Source: Pseudoalteromonas byunsanensis (GTDB taxonomy: Bacteria; Pseudomonadota; Gammaproteobacteria; Enterobacterales; Alteromonadaceae). From it: a stretch of 64,000 bases of DNA. A model generated the notes under the pieces. It had not been told where the DNA came from. It made no database searches and saw nothing but the letters and a program-made list of their open reading frames with translations. Each line of letters starts with the position of its first letter. Position 1 is the stretch's first letter. Shown here piece after piece: positions 56,239-64,000 of this stretch. The position numbers were made by a program, and so were the translations under genes. Location of the stretch: the NCBI RefSeq assembly GCF_001854475.1, contig NZ_MNAN01000032.1, forward strand, positions 62,001-126,000. The letters are read 5' to 3'.

Positions 56239-58200
56239 ATGAGCACACGTATCGTGAGCCTTGCTATCGGTTTAACCCTTACCGCCAGCGCTCAAGCGGG
56301 TAGTCAATACCATAGGCTTATCTGGGATCACAGCCCAAAGTCACAAGCGACAATTGGATTCACTCCATCTGGGGGCAGTAATCACCACGTTAAATATGGT
56401 ACATCAACCGATGAACAAAACTGGACCGTGCAGCCTGTGAGTGCATCTCGCACGTTCGATGGTTCACTAGAAAGCCAGTTTGTTACATTGAAAAACCTCA
56501 GTGCAAATACCAATATTTACTATCGAGTATGTGACACTCAAGGCTGCTCAGAAGCATTTTGGTTTAAAACTGCGCCGGCAGACAACCAAGCTTTTACGGC
56601 CATAGCTGGCGGAGATACCCGAACAGGCTGGACAACACGTCGCCAAGGTAACCAGCTCATCGCAAAAATCCGCCCACTGTTCATTATGCACGGCGGCGAC
56701 TATACCAATGCAAACTCCGTATCAGAGATGAAAGAGTATTTACAAGACTGGCAGTTAACCTTCTCCGATGACATTATCGATGGCATCAACTATCGACGTA
56801 TCTACCCTTTTGTAGCAACACATGGTAATCATGAAGATGACAACTATAGAACCCTATGTCAGGTGTTCGGTGTTGACTATAACCAAGATGGTGAATGTAC
56901 CAGCTCAGACACCTATGGTGCTTTCAATGTTGGCACCTTGCTTCGGGTTTACACACTAAATAGTCAATACAAAAATAGTGGTTGGTCTAGCTATGCCTCT
57001 GCTATGAATGATTGGCTAGCACAAGATCTTAGTAGCCAAGGTAGCACAGCTAAGTGGCGTAGCACGCAATACCACAAACCTATGTACCCTCACTACTCTG
57101 GTAAATCAGACAACACCATTTTGCACACTTGGTGGGCAGATGCATTTTATAACCATGCCATGAACCTTGTGGTTGAATCAGATACCCATATCAATAAACT
57201 CACTCAAGCATTACAGCCCACCAACAATGGCTTTAATGCGACTACATCAGGTGGCACTGTCTATGTAGGTGAAGGTAGTTGGGGTGCGCCTGCTCGCTCC
57301 GCCAATGACCCAAAGTCTTGGACCATTGATTTGGCAAGTATTCAACAATTCAAAGTGCTATCTGTCAGCTCTGAAAGTTTACTGGTACGCACCGCGCAAT
57401 TTGATGCATCTGCCGACACGCTGACACGTGCACAGCGCGCCGCCGACCCCCTTGCCTTACCTACCAATGTTAATTGGTGGCACGCAAATGAAATTGGAGA
57501 GGTGCTCACCCTCAAACAAGCAACTAACAAGTTAAGCGTTATTGACAATGGTACAGGCCCTGTTGAACCGCCCAAAGCCATAGCACTACAAAATGGTGAA
57601 GCATTAACTGGGTTAAGTGCAGCAAAAGACAATGAAACACACTATGTACTGGATGTGCCAGACAATGTTACAAGTTTGTCATTTAACACCTCTGGTGGCT
57701 CCGGAGATGCTGACATGTATGTTAAATTTGCCCAACTGGCAACGCAGCAAGATTATGACTGTCGTCCATATGAAAATGGCAACACAGAAAACTGCACAAT
57801 CAGTAGCATTCAATCTGGTAAATACTATGTAATGTTGCACGCCTATCAAGCCTATTCTGACCTGAGTCTGGTAGCAAACTTCAGCGTTGGCACTACACCA
57901 GGTTCGCAGCAGCAGTGGCCAGATCAAAGTGCTAGCAAAGAAGAGTGGTTGTACTACACCTTTGAAGTGCCAGCAGGCACCAGCAGCCTAAAAGTACAAA
58001 CAACCGGTGGTTCAGGCGATGCTGACCTCTATGTAAGGTTTGCTCAACAGCCCACTACTTCAAGTTATGAGTGTCGTCCTTATGAAAATGATAATGAAGA
58101 ACTTTGTAGCATTACTAACCCTCAACCTGGTGTATGGCATTTAGGTTTAAGAGCATACCGAAGCTTTTCGGGCGTGTTACTAAGCGCACAAACCCAGTAG
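56239..58200 (+). CDS. Secreted metallophosphoesterase with two PPC domains
   Basis: The 653-residue protein has a signal peptide (cut after about SAQA), a fibronectin-like N-terminal domain as in purple acid phosphatases (about 20-110), a metallophosphatase domain (about 120-390) with GGDTRTGW, HGGDYTN, THGNHEDD and ESDTHINKL, and two PPC (pre-peptidase C-terminal) domains (about 450-550 and 555-652). The last metal motif is usually GHxH; here it reads SDTH. PPC domains point to type II secretion. A phosphatase or phosphodiesterase substrate cannot be named. Confidence 0.85.
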   Translation: MSTRIVSLAIGLTLTASAQAGSQYHRLIWDHSPKSQATIGFTPSGGSNHHVKYGTSTDEQNWTVQPVSASRTFDGSLESQFVTLKNLSANTNIYYRVCDTQGCSEAFWFKTAPADNQAFTAIAGGDTRTGWTTRRQGNQLIAKIRPLFIMHGGDYTNANSVSEMKEYLQDWQLTFSDDIIDGINYRRIYPFVATHGNHEDDNYRTLCQVFGVDYNQDGECTSSDTYGAFNVGTLLRVYTLNSQYKNSGWSSYASAMNDWLAQDLSSQGSTAKWRSTQYHKPMYPHYSGKSDNTILHTWWADAFYNHAMNLVVESDTHINKLTQALQPTNNGFNATTSGGTVYVGEGSWGAPARSANDPKSWTIDLASIQQFKVLSVSSESLLVRTAQFDASADTLTRAQRAADPLALPTNVNWWHANEIGEVLTLKQATNKLSVIDNGTGPVEPPKAIALQNGEALTGLSAAKDNETHYVLDVPDNVTSLSFNTSGGSGDADMYVKFAQLATQQDYDCRPYENGNTENCTISSIQSGKYYVMLHAYQAYSDLSLVANFSVGTTPGSQQQWPDQSASKEEWLYYTFEVPAGTSSLKVQTTGGSGDADLYVRFAQQPTTSSYECRPYENDNEELCSITNPQPGVWHLGLRAYRSFSGVLLSAQTQ

Positions 58201-58270
58201 TTAACTTTGCCCCTTGTTATTTAAGCAAATGACCATAAGTCTATAGCTTATTTGAAACAAGGGGCAATAC

Positions 58271-58711
58271 ATGGATTTTTTACATACTATGGTGCGGGTT
58301 AAAGACCTAGACGCATCACTGAATTTTTACTGTGATCTGTTGGGCTTGATAGAAGTCAAGCGATATGACAGTGAGCAAGGAAGGTTCTCTTTGATTTTTT
58401 TGGCGGCTCCAGGTCAGCTAGAAGAAGCTAAAACCTCTCTTAAACCAACCATCGAACTGACCTATAACTGGGATCCTGAAGAATACACTGGTGGCAGAAA
58501 CTTTGGTCATCTAGCATTTGCAGTTGATGATATTTACGAAATTTGCCAAAAACTTCAGCAAGCAGGCGTCACTATCAATCGCCCTCCACGTTGCGGGCAC
58601 ATGGCCTTTGTCAAATCTCCTGACGGTATTTCGATTGAATTACTGCAAAAAGGCAAAGCCTTAGAACCACAAGAACCTTGGGCTTCGATGGAGAACACAG
58701 GTACCTGGTGA
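58271..58711 (+). CDS. gloA: Lactoylglutathione lyase (glyoxalase I)
   Basis: It converts the methylglyoxal-glutathione hemithioacetal to S-lactoylglutathione. The 146-residue protein starts MDFLHTMVRVKDLDASLNFY; metal ligands are H5, the Glu of TIELTYNW, the His of NFGHLAF and the Glu of SIELLQKG. The GHMAFVKSPDGISIE end is typical of gammaproteobacterial GloA (135 in E. coli), here with a 10-residue tail. It is monocistronic, followed by a strong terminator. Confidence 0.95.
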   Translation: MDFLHTMVRVKDLDASLNFYCDLLGLIEVKRYDSEQGRFSLIFLAAPGQLEEAKTSLKPTIELTYNWDPEEYTGGRNFGHLAFAVDDIYEICQKLQQAGVTINRPPRCGHMAFVKSPDGISIELLQKGKALEPQEPWASMENTGTW

Positions 58712-58723
58712 TCAAGATACAAT

Positions 58724-58755
58724 GCTAAGCGACTCAAAGGCTCGCTTAGCTTTTT
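58724..58755 (+). terminator. Terminator of gloA
   Basis: GCTAAGCGA and TCGCTTAGC form a perfect 9-bp stem with a 9-base loop, followed by TTTTT on the plus strand. Its right arm contains the stop codon region (from 58746) of the convergent gene. Confidence 0.88.
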
Positions 58756-59555
58756 ACTTGCGACTTTGAACTTGTAACATGATAGTGCTTCAGCATCTGC
58801 TTGAGCGCTTGCTTAAATTCGCTCTTTTGAAACACTTTATTGATCAGAGCAATTATGTGGCTCATCTCTTTTGGTGCCAGCAGCGCTCGGCCGTATGATT
58901 CATGGGGCTGCTCAGAGAGGTGTATCGCGCTTTCCCAATGTTTGTTCTTAGCCAGTAAATAATTCATCGTAGCTTTACTAATAACAGCAATTTCAAGACG
59001 TTGCTTTACTATCATTTCCAATAGCTGTAATTCAGATCCAGTTTCAAGTTGACTTGCTTTACCTATTTTTACTACTGGGGCAACCTGAAAGTAGTGATAG
59101 CCTCGTACACCACCAACGGTTTTTCCGTACAAAGACGCCTGACCTGTATACTCAAAGGGCGCGTTAATGTTCGATACAAACTCATCTCTGTCGGTCATAA
59201 ATGGTTCAGACCAAGCAAACTTACTCTGCTGAGTGTCTCTAAACCAAACAGGATTTACGCCGACAATTAATCCATCTAACGTGCTTTGTTCTATGTCACG
59301 GTTAAGGCGCTTGCGAGGCATATACTCCATTTTAAAAACATGCTCTGTCTGATATTGATTCAGAAGCAACACCAAATCAAAATATAAACCTTGCTCATAC
59401 TCCACATCGACAACATAGGGGGCTTTGAGGTGATATGTATAAATTGTAACGGTTTTTTTAGCCTGCACCACGCCGCTTGAGGTCATCAAACAGCTCACAA
59501 AGACCAGACCTAGCAATCTTTTTAATAGAGAAAATGTGTTGATACGGTTACTCAA
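58746..59555 (-). CDS. Periplasmic solute-binding-like protein (SBP_bac_3 type)
   Basis: The 269-residue protein has a signal peptide (GLVFVSCLMTSSGVVQA) and the two-lobe fold of amino-acid-binding proteins: TVTIYTYHLKAPYV, GLYFDLVLLLNQY, GLIVGVNPVWF and YGKTVGGVRGYHYF. No permease or ATPase gene lies near, and many Alteromonadales have such orphan transporter-substrate-binding proteins. The ligand is unknown. The 3' end overlaps the gloA terminator. Confidence 0.82.
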   Translation of the reverse strand: MSNRINTFSLLKRLLGLVFVSCLMTSSGVVQAKKTVTIYTYHLKAPYVVDVEYEQGLYFDLVLLLNQYQTEHVFKMEYMPRKRLNRDIEQSTLDGLIVGVNPVWFRDTQQSKFAWSEPFMTDRDEFVSNINAPFEYTGQASLYGKTVGGVRGYHYFQVAPVVKIGKASQLETGSELQLLEMIVKQRLEIAVISKATMNYLLAKNKHWESAIHLSEQPHESYGRALLAPKEMSHIIALINKVFQKSEFKQALKQMLKHYHVTSSKSQVKS

Positions 59556-59638
59556 TTATTTTCGTTTACACTCTTATAGTGTTAACCAGTGGTTTACGCT
59601 TTGCAACCTAAATGGCTACTTAGCATAGCTATTGTCAT

Positions 59639-59666
59639 AAAAAAGGCGACCTAAAAAGTCGCCTTT
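59639..59666 (-). terminator. Terminator of the collagenase gene
   Basis: AAAGGCGAC and GTCGCCTTT form a perfect 9-bp stem with a 7-base loop; on the minus strand a U-run follows. It lies about 30 bases past the stop. Confidence 0.9.
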
Positions 59667-59698
59667 GTGTTAGCTTATCATAACAACCTAATCATCGA

Positions 59699-62497
59699 TT
59701 AGTTACAACCACCTTCGTTATATGTCACTTTTAAAGAAGCAGCTTGACTGTCTCCGGATATTTTCAAATAACCCCAATATTGCGTTTGTGCACTGACGTT
59801 AATACACTCCGCATTACCCAGGTTATCTGATGTAGCATCCACATTAGTGCCATCAGGCCAGCCCGCATTACTATATTCAAGCTTTAAGTCACCGCTACCA
59901 TTAGCCGTTTCAATACGTACCGTGTCTTGTCCACTGACATTTTCCAAGCTAAACCACATCACAGATTGATCGCCAAGACAGATCAATTCACCAGCCTTCG
60001 CACGACCGCCTGTTGTTGCCGCTTGTGTTTTACATGCATCTGGTAAAGATGCGATAGGTGCGTCAAAGTTAGCAACCAAAGACACATTATTGAAAGCATT
60101 GTAGCCTCTTACCATGACATAGTATTGACCTTCTTGCGGTGTCGCAAAGTCACACTGTTCAGCATTACCTCCAACATATGGACGACAATCATAACTACTC
60201 AGTGTAGGCTCACTGCCATAACGAACATACAAATCTGCATCTCCACTGCCACCTGAAATAGCAATATTTAGGTCGCTGGCTCCCTGTGGCACATTTAAGA
60301 CAAACAACAACTGTTCATTTTGCTCACCATTAATGGTGACAGCTTGACCACGTTTTAGTTGAGGAAGTCCTTGACCTTGCTCAATTTGTGCAGAAGTGCT
60401 GGCGCTACCTGACAGACCTTGTTCGTCGGTCACCGTCAGTGTCACTGTATAATCTCCCGCAGCGTCATATGTATGCGTTGGATTAGGTTGCTGACTTTGG
60501 TTACCATCACCAAAATCCCATAAGTAACTTGCAATTGGGCCTTCAGCATCACTACTGCCATTACTTGAAAACGATACAGATTCACCCGCTACACCACTAT
60601 ATGGACCATTAATTTGCGCATCTGGAGCTGTGTTCACATCGCTGGCTAAATCTTGTGTCCATTGCGTAAACTCGGCATCGTAGTTTGTTTGCCAGCCATT
60701 AAGTAATGACTTATAGCCGGACCAATCACCCACTCGTGTTTTACTCAGCATTTTATTCACTTCATCATTATGGCGCTCAAACATAAAGCGAACAGCCAGG
60801 TAACCCCAACGATAAATCCTATCTTGATCGAAACCATCATAGGTAGTTGCAAATACTTGCTGTAGATTGTAAACAGAACCATCTTTAATCGTATCGATAG
60901 CGTCCTGGTTATCATTCAGGTTTGCTATGTATTCAGCCACCCCCTCTGTCCACCAGACAATATCTTCTGTTGGTGCGTTAAACCCGCCATATAAGTCAAA
61001 GCGCCCATCAAGATAGTGCACATATTCATGCTCTAAGTTCCAAACATAATGGTCTGCTTTAGCGTAGTTTGCCTCATATGCGACAAAATTAGCCTGATTA
61101 TCGGTCTTGCTAGGGTCTCCTTCCAAATACATACCACCATTGTTGGTATCTATTTTAAAGATAGCTTTAGCGTATTTTTTGTAGTCGCTGCTGCTATTGA
61201 AAATATTCACCTGTAAGAATGAATTATTGTCATCGGCAACGGGAGTCTGATTGGTAGCTAAACGAGTATGGAAACGTGTTTCTTCAGCCGCCATGGTGTC
61301 ACACGCAGAGGAAAGTTGCTGTGCCGTCATTTCCTGCGCTCGAATACGAATAGTGCTGCTACATTGGTGAATTTGAGACAATACTTGTTGTGTCAAAGTC
61401 TCTTCAAAGTTACAGATGTCAAACTCACTACAATCGGCATAATACGAAGCCACATCTGCTGCATTGAGCCACAGTGAATCACCATATCCATAGCTCTTAT
61501 ACGTAGAGAATAATGTTTTCAGGCCATTGGTAACTGCTTGATCAATATCACTAGGACGGTACTGAGTCAATCGTGCTAATTCACCTGCGGCGTTAGCAAT
61601 CAAGAATTCAGAATCCGAGTCCACCATCCAAGATTTTTGTGTAAATGCAACCAAGGCATTGACCAGAGCAGTGTCTGTTTTAATTTTAGTTACATATTCA
61701 TTATTCCATTGACCACGGAATAGAATATTAAAAATGCCATTTACTGCATTGCGCATATTGCGGTTGTTGGCGTAATTCTCATCAAAACGTGATAACCACT
61801 GACGCACCACACCAATATATTCGTGCTGCAACTCGGCGCTGTCCATCGTCGTTATAACTTCCTGCAGCACTTTAGCGTGTTCGTCATTGTTGTCATAAAA
61901 GTGGCTGTTATTGACAAATGCATCTATCGCGTTTTTAACATTCGCTGTAACTTGGCTGTCAAACGTAACGGCGTCATTATAAAACTCTACATAGAAGCCT
62001 GCACGAATAAACAAGAACATAGCCTTAAGTTCATCCCCACCTGCACCTGTATAACTACTTGCCAGCGAGCGAGCATGATCTGCGATGGTATTCATTTTAC
62101 TGCTTGTAAAAATCGCGACTTGGCTTGCGCTACTTGCATTGAATAGCTCGTTCACACAGTTACTACCCTGCGATTTAACCTGTTCAACCAGTTGGCTACC
62201 AGAAGAGTTAGCAAATGCATTGATATCACAGCTTAGTAACACATCAGAAGCCTGAGATGTCATAACTTGTCGTAATCTAAGTTGTGGACTAATAGGGGCC
62301 ACATCTTGCAGTTGTGACGCTGCCACCGGCGCTCGTTCATCCACTTGGTCATGTTCATGACCGTGATAGATATGCTTAACTGATTGTTCTGTATGTGGTT
62401 GTGTGAGCGCTAGTCCACGATGCTCCGCCGCATTAACAGTCAGGTTTAGGCTCATTCCTAGTACGGGCAGAGCTAACGCTATTTTATTAAGTTTCAT
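59699..62497 (-). CDS. M9 family collagenase with PKD and PPC domains
   Basis: The 932-residue secreted metalloprotease has a signal peptide (cut after about NAAEH), an activator-like helical part (about 60-420), the peptidase domain with zinc motif HEYVH (490-494), the third-ligand Glu in WWTEGVAEYIA, a PKD domain (about 615-700, IASYLWDFGDGNQSQQP), a PPC domain (about 715-820, GGSGDADLYVRYGSEP) and a C-terminal beta domain. The order resembles Vibrio and Pseudoalteromonas collagenases. It is probably exported by type II secretion. Confidence 0.94.
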   Translation of the reverse strand: MKLNKIALALPVLGMSLNLTVNAAEHRGLALTQPHTEQSVKHIYHGHEHDQVDERAPVAASQLQDVAPISPQLRLRQVMTSQASDVLLSCDINAFANSSGSQLVEQVKSQGSNCVNELFNASSASQVAIFTSSKMNTIADHARSLASSYTGAGGDELKAMFLFIRAGFYVEFYNDAVTFDSQVTANVKNAIDAFVNNSHFYDNNDEHAKVLQEVITTMDSAELQHEYIGVVRQWLSRFDENYANNRNMRNAVNGIFNILFRGQWNNEYVTKIKTDTALVNALVAFTQKSWMVDSDSEFLIANAAGELARLTQYRPSDIDQAVTNGLKTLFSTYKSYGYGDSLWLNAADVASYYADCSEFDICNFEETLTQQVLSQIHQCSSTIRIRAQEMTAQQLSSACDTMAAEETRFHTRLATNQTPVADDNNSFLQVNIFNSSSDYKKYAKAIFKIDTNNGGMYLEGDPSKTDNQANFVAYEANYAKADHYVWNLEHEYVHYLDGRFDLYGGFNAPTEDIVWWTEGVAEYIANLNDNQDAIDTIKDGSVYNLQQVFATTYDGFDQDRIYRWGYLAVRFMFERHNDEVNKMLSKTRVGDWSGYKSLLNGWQTNYDAEFTQWTQDLASDVNTAPDAQINGPYSGVAGESVSFSSNGSSDAEGPIASYLWDFGDGNQSQQPNPTHTYDAAGDYTVTLTVTDEQGLSGSASTSAQIEQGQGLPQLKRGQAVTINGEQNEQLLFVLNVPQGASDLNIAISGGSGDADLYVRYGSEPTLSSYDCRPYVGGNAEQCDFATPQEGQYYVMVRGYNAFNNVSLVANFDAPIASLPDACKTQAATTGGRAKAGELICLGDQSVMWFSLENVSGQDTVRIETANGSGDLKLEYSNAGWPDGTNVDATSDNLGNAECINVSAQTQYWGYLKISGDSQAASLKVTYNEGGCN

Positions 62498-62742
62498 AAT
62501 GTACCTTTGTATGTTGTGTATCCAAACCCATCAAATTTGATAACGGGCATTTAATTATTAACACCAAATACATAATGTATACAATATATTTTATATAACT
62601 TTAATGAATAACCACATAATTTTATATGTAAACCGGGACAATCGAATCATGATAATTCTTTGAAAATATGGGTAATTAATGGATAAGACGGGTACTATCT
62701 CGAATGATAAAAAACAAAATAAAAATTTATAAATACTTGGAT

Positions 62743-64000
62743 TTACTGGTGGGCGTAGCAAGCTACAACTGCTAGTTCTCTAAAATTAGAGCTTTTAGCA
62801 AGTGGATCTGCTGACAAGTGAACAAAATTTGCGGTATCACCTTCTTTTAAAATACCCAGATTAAAACCTAAGTGATCAGCTGCAGCTTTAGTAATGGCAT
62901 TAAGTGACTGAGGTTTTGACAAACATTGGTCTGGCAACAAAACTCTTTCGTCGCGAGTGTAACACCCGGGCGCATATTCCATCATACGGCTACATGCTTG
63001 CTCTGCAGCTCGTAACGGGCTGAGCGGCAGAACCGGAAAACCAGATTGCAAACATACATTGTATCCCTGTTCCATTAGCTGCTGACAGGGCTGTAACATT
63101 GACTGTCCGTGATAGCTTTTTACCCAATCATAACCACAGTAACCAACCTCACCAATATTAATCGCTATTGAACGATTTGCTGCAGGTTGTACTGCTTGAT
63201 GGTGGGTACTTAAACAAGCCAAACTATTTAGTTCCTGTAACCAACTGTGTTTTGGCTCAACTAAATTTATCGCGGGGTTAGTCTGTTGATACTGAGTGAG
63301 TACCTTTCGTGCAAATGGATGACTATCAATAGTGCCTATATGAGTAATTCCAGATGAACGCGCACGCTCGATGAGACTGTCAATTTGCGCAAACATATTC
63401 ATTAATTGCCGCCTTAGCTGGTCCTCTGGCAAGGCCTCAACCAGCCACACGAGCTGCTCGTTGAGCAGTCCATTTTGGCGGCGAACTAAATCAAAAAATA
63501 TAGCTTTTGAGGAAAAGGGATTAGCGGCATGATTTTCTAAGTACGCGTAAATTGCTTCCAATGCGCTGTCGTTAACGTAGGCTATCGCACTGGTTGCATC
63601 TAAAATAGCTACAGGTCTATCGATACAAACTTGTTGAATCAATTCATAAACATTATGCTGACTTGTTTGTGCACTCTCATCAAGCAACACACTATATAAT
63701 CCGTAACCGAGCAACCAGTCCTTCGGCTTTAAGCCTTTGTCAAGATACAGTAATGCGCGAGCAATATAATTCAAACCATAATTGGGCATCAATTTCTGCC
63801 AACCACAGTCAAAGCCAAACGGTCCAATATGTGACCACTGCTGTAACATAGCACTAATAACTAAATTCATATTCGGTTCGATAAAACCTGGGCATAATAC
63901 CTGCTCTTCCCCTAAATATTGATAGCGAACATTAATATCTAGACGCGCCACATAACGCTGAACGTCATGATGACTGCCCAAAATAACAACTTTGTTATTG
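62743..64000 (-). CDS. Amidohydrolase-like protein, 5' end beyond the right edge
   Basis: The frame is open to the right edge, so the N-terminus is missing. The visible 419 codons match the YtcJ-like amidohydrolase (Amidohydro_3) layout: VVILGSHHDVQRY, the strand-1 site as LCPGFIEPNMN, LDATSAIAYVNDSALEAI, and the C-terminal LNAITKAAADHLGF with KEGDTANFVHLSADPLA. The zinc-binding HxH that normally follows PGFID is absent (PNMN), so the activity is doubtful or unusual. It is likely cytoplasmic. The substrate is unknown. Confidence 0.75.
   Translation of the reverse strand, partial: NNKVVILGSHHDVQRYVARLDINVRYQYLGEEQVLCPGFIEPNMNLVISAMLQQWSHIGPFGFDCGWQKLMPNYGLNYIARALLYLDKGLKPKDWLLGYGLYSVLLDESAQTSQHNVYELIQQVCIDRPVAILDATSAIAYVNDSALEAIYAYLENHAANPFSSKAIFFDLVRRQNGLLNEQLVWLVEALPEDQLRRQLMNMFAQIDSLIERARSSGITHIGTIDSHPFARKVLTQYQQTNPAINLVEPKHSWLQELNSLACLSTHHQAVQPAANRSIAINIGEVGYCGYDWVKSYHGQSMLQPCQQLMEQGYNVCLQSGFPVLPLSPLRAAEQACSRMMEYAPGCYTRDERVLLPDQCLSKPQSLNAITKAAADHLGFNLGILKEGDTANFVHLSADPLAKSSNFRELAVVACYAHQ

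Overview
The window looks like a chromosomal segment of a marine Gammaproteobacterium of the order Alteromonadales, most likely a violacein-producing Pseudoalteromonas. The support is a complete vioABCDE operon, a long-form GAPDH, the pheS-pheT-ihfA and hda blocks, a maltodextrin cluster of Alteromonadales type (TonB receptor, tryptophan-halogenase-like protein, MFS sugar transporter, GH13 and GH15 enzymes), and a roughly 40% GC, A/T-rich style. The genus is an inference from gene content; I saw no rRNA, tRNA, CRISPR array, insertion sequence or phage gene.

Layout. 1-9.1 kb holds housekeeping genes: a DUF349 protein cut by the left edge, a DUF1315 protein, a zinc-ribbon membrane protein, a sodium:alanine-type symporter, an M14 carboxypeptidase, GAPDH, a DUF2989 lipoprotein, an orphan MlaC-like protein and an MDR oxidoreductase. 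9.2-14.7 kb is an RND efflux pump (permease and adaptor) with a divergent LysR regulator. 14.8-16.9 kb has a GGDEF-EAL protein and a YdcH-family protein. 17.0-20.4 kb is a glucokinase/LacI operon facing a second LacI regulator, with palindromic operator candidates between them.

20.7-30.0 kb is the violacein operon (vioA to vioE, minus strand, nearly gapless from vioB onward) with a co-oriented MATE exporter gene upstream. VioA oxidises L-tryptophan, VioB dimerises the imine product, VioE makes protodeoxyviolaceinic acid, and VioD and VioC hydroxylate it to the purple bisindole violacein. The MATE protein could export it (inference).

30.2-45.2 kb is ytoQ followed by a maltodextrin/starch system: a TonB receptor for outer-membrane uptake, lipoprotein or exported GH13 and GH15 enzymes that cut glucans in or outside the periplasm, an MFS permease, and a cytoplasmic GH13 alpha-glucosidase whose glucose would feed the glucokinase at 18-19 kb. 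Three copies of a palindrome of the form TGCATACGTATKCA stand before the transcription units and probably form one LacI-type regulon.

45.2-53.9 kb returns to core genes (EAL protein, ihfA, pheT, pheS, hda, DUF2066 protein, GGDEF protein). 54.0-58.2 kb is a little-known three-gene operon: a cytochrome b with an ethylbenzene-dehydrogenase-like haem domain, a DUF1566/Lcl-type protein and a secreted metallophosphoesterase with two PPC domains. 58.3-64.0 kb has glyoxalase I, a periplasmic binding-like protein, an M9 collagenase with PKD and PPC domains, and an amidohydrolase-like gene cut by the right edge. The strongest leads for new biology are the vio leader dyad and MATE linkage, the shared maltodextrin operator, the halogenase in the sugar operon, the cytochrome/phosphoesterase operon, and several strong unexplained inverted repeats.
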